Source: Nitrospinaceae bacterium (GTDB lineage: Bacteria; Nitrospinota; Nitrospinia; Nitrospinales; VA-1). From it: a stretch of DNA of 44,656 nucleotides. The DNA lies in the NCBI GenBank assembly GCA_029261475.1, contig JAJDBG010000004.1, forward strand, positions 1-44,656, read 5' to 3'. The notes under the pieces are model-generated. The model worked only from the letters and a program-made list of their open reading frames with translations, was not told the origin of the DNA and did not search any database. The translations under genes and the position numbers were made by a program. This document shows, piece by piece, positions 43,003 to 44,656 of this stretch (position 1 is the first letter of the stretch; each line of letters opens with the position of its first letter).

Positions 43003-43234
43003 AAGTTACAAAATCCCATTTCAAAGCGAAAGACCCATCAAAAACCAACCTCAAGTATTTCCAGAAATAAAACAAATAAGGATAACAGTCATTCGCCTTT
43101 CATATATATAAATACAAAGAATACTCAGGCGAAAAAAATAATTCAAAAGAAAACACCCTCAAAAAACAAAACCACGAAAAAACTATGCTAGAGTTTTCCC
43201 ACAAAATATCAGAAACCTAAACCACATTTCAAAC

Positions 43235-44656
43235 ATGACCTTGTACAAGCGGTTTTTTGTTTTACTAATACCTCACAAAACGACTTTAATTATAGGAAGC
43301 CTGTTCTTAGCCATTGCATCGGGAACCAATCTTGCCGTCCCCCTATTCATCAAGCAAATGGTCGACATCGTCATGGTAGAAAAAGACCTGGGACAGCTCA
43401 ATCAAATTGCCATATCAATCGCCCTGCTCTTCCTACTGCAACTGGTATGCTCCACCCTGCACAACTACCTCTTCGACCTGACCGAGAAACGGATCATAGC
43501 CGATTTTAGAAAAAAAATATTCAACCACCTGCATAAACTCTCATTGAACTTCTTTACCCAGCGCAGGACAGGGGAAATAGTATCCCGGATGACCAACGAT
43601 GTCACCGCCATAGAAAATCTCATAACCGATCTTCCAGCCACCATACTACAACAATCCATAAGGCTCTTTGGCGGCATCATAATCATCATATATATGAACT
43701 GGAAGTTGACCTTCATGATCCTCGCATTGACACCCATCCTCGTACTATTTGCAAGAACCTTTGGACGTCGGCTCAAAAAACTGTCCAAAGAATTCCAGGA
43801 CAAACTAGCAACCGCAACCACAATCATAGAAGAAAACATTTCCTGCATACAAATCGTCAAATCCTTTGTGCGAGACACATTGGAAAAAGAGCGATTTTCT
43901 AAAGCTATAGAAGATAGCTTTCAAACCGCCAAAAGTCGCGTCATCATTTCCTCCTTCTTTGGCCCCACCATAGGCTTCATCGCCTTCAGCGTTTCCCTTG
44001 CCCTATTATGGTATGGAGGCAGAGCCGTCATCACAGGAGACATCAGCCCCGGAGAATTGATCGCATTCATCCTTTACGCCACAATCATAGCTGGCCCTAT
44101 GGGAAGTTTTGCCCGTCTGTACGCACGATTGCAAGAAGGCATCGGCTCAGGAGAACGCATCTTCGAAATCCTCGATCAAAAAAGTGAAATACAAGAACCG
44201 GCCAATCCCATAGTTCTACCCAATATAAAAGGAAACATCGACATAAGAGACCTTCAATTCCATTACCAACCCGGACAAGAAATCCTCAAAAAACTGAATT
44301 TCAACATACCCCCAGGAAAAATGACCGCCCTTGTCGGCCCCAGCGGATCAGGGAAAAGTACCTTCGTCAAACTCCTGCATAGATTCTACGACCCTACCGG
44401 AGGCGAAATACTCATCGACAACATCCCCCTTTCCAGCCTAAAACTCGAAAACTACTGGCAACAAATAGGGATTGTTCCCCAAGAAACCATCCTTTTTGGT
44501 GGAAGCATAGAAGACAACATCCTCTACGCAAAACCCGGAGCCAGCCAAGAAGAAATGCTCAATGCCGCAAAAACCGCAAACGCCCACGACTTTATTCAAT
44601 CATTTCCGAAAAGCTATCAAACCATCGTCGGCGAAAAAGGCATCCGATTATCAGCA
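43235..44656 (+). CDS. MsbA-like ABC exporter (cut by window edge)
   Basis: 474 codons run uninterrupted from the ATG at 43235 to the right edge. Residues 1-320 are a six-helix type-I exporter domain; the nucleotide-binding domain starts near 335, with Walker A LVGPSGSGKST and the Q-loop GIVPQETILFGGSIEDNI. The window ends as the signature motif begins (GIRLSA, where LSGGQ is usual). Relatives flip lipid A core, phospholipid or peptides across the inner membrane. Isoleucine is encoded by ATA unusually often (about 25 times), unlike the ribosomal-protein genes. No ribosome-binding site is obvious. Confidence 0.93.
   Translation, partial: MTLYKRFFVLLIPHKTTLIIGSLFLAIASGTNLAVPLFIKQMVDIVMVEKDLGQLNQIAISIALLFLLQLVCSTLHNYLFDLTEKRIIADFRKKIFNHLHKLSLNFFTQRRTGEIVSRMTNDVTAIENLITDLPATILQQSIRLFGGIIIIIYMNWKLTFMILALTPILVLFARTFGRRLKKLSKEFQDKLATATTIIEENISCIQIVKSFVRDTLEKERFSKAIEDSFQTAKSRVIISSFFGPTIGFIAFSVSLALLWYGGRAVITGDISPGELIAFILYATIIAGPMGSFARLYARLQEGIGSGERIFEILDQKSEIQEPANPIVLPNIKGNIDIRDLQFHYQPGQEILKKLNFNIPPGKMTALVGPSGSGKSTFVKLLHRFYDPTGGEILIDNIPLSSLKLENYWQQIGIVPQETILFGGSIEDNILYAKPGASQEEMLNAAKTANAHDFIQSFPKSYQTIVGEKGIRLSA

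Noticed and set aside
43465-43878. 137-residue open frame on the minus strand
   Set aside because: It lies antisense within the ABC exporter gene, whose motifs are unmistakable; the antisense frame shows no domain.

Overview
The window reads as an ordinary chromosomal segment of a Gram-negative, AT-leaning bacterium. It carries outer-membrane maintenance genes (MlaA), an MsbA-like exporter, MltG, ClpS and futalosine-route menaquinone genes. Gene order (M23 peptidase next to secA; rpsF-ssb-rpsR-DUF2232-rplI-dnaB; yicC-gmk) and the style of the siroheme reductase point to a deltaproteobacterial or Nitrospinota-like lineage. That placement is inference and was not tested. No CRISPR array, insertion sequence, integrase, phage gene, rRNA or tRNA was recognised.

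Layout. 1-7536 is a mostly minus-strand housekeeping block: secA (cut by the window edge), an M23 peptidase, a TPR protein, dnaB, and the ribosomal-protein/replication operon rpsF-ssb-rpsR-DUF2232-rplI. 7915-18457 is a mainly minus-strand run of envelope and scaffold genes: a pentapeptide protein, a DUF255 thioredoxin-like protein, a cysteine-free MlaA, TPR proteins, a membrane/spermidine-synthase/TPR fusion, an FGE-like protein and a secreted collagen-like protein with its own terminator. 18816-29565 mixes metabolism and small unknowns: an IMPase-family phosphatase, DUF2203, a short secreted protein with tandem promoters and a strong terminator, a DUF1566 protein with a structured leader, a dicarboxylate symporter overlapping a half-size TauE, citrate synthase, ClpS, DUF3108, Nfu with a coupled unknown gene, YraN and an ICMT-like protein.

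29713-35776 is a plus-strand run: a siroheme sulfite/nitrite reductase fused to a helical module and a TusA domain, then yicC-gmk-hisC-mltG, tightly packed with overlaps. 35981-44656 has a second pentapeptide protein, an FMN reductase, two small unknowns, a chemotaxis trio (cheB, cheX, cheY), mqnE and an mqnP-like prenyltransferase, and an MsbA-like ABC exporter cut by the right edge.

No single undescribed defence or mobile system is visible. The best leads are: the three-part siroheme reductase fusion; a DnaB whose C-terminus imitates the SSB tip; two leader regions (upstream of the IMPase-family and DUF1566 genes) with mutually exclusive hairpins; the secreted protein with tandem promoters; and the unknown gene translationally coupled to Nfu. 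Several start codons were moved from the longest open frame to TTG, GTG or internal ATG codons because of ribosome-binding sites or family alignment; these cases are stated.
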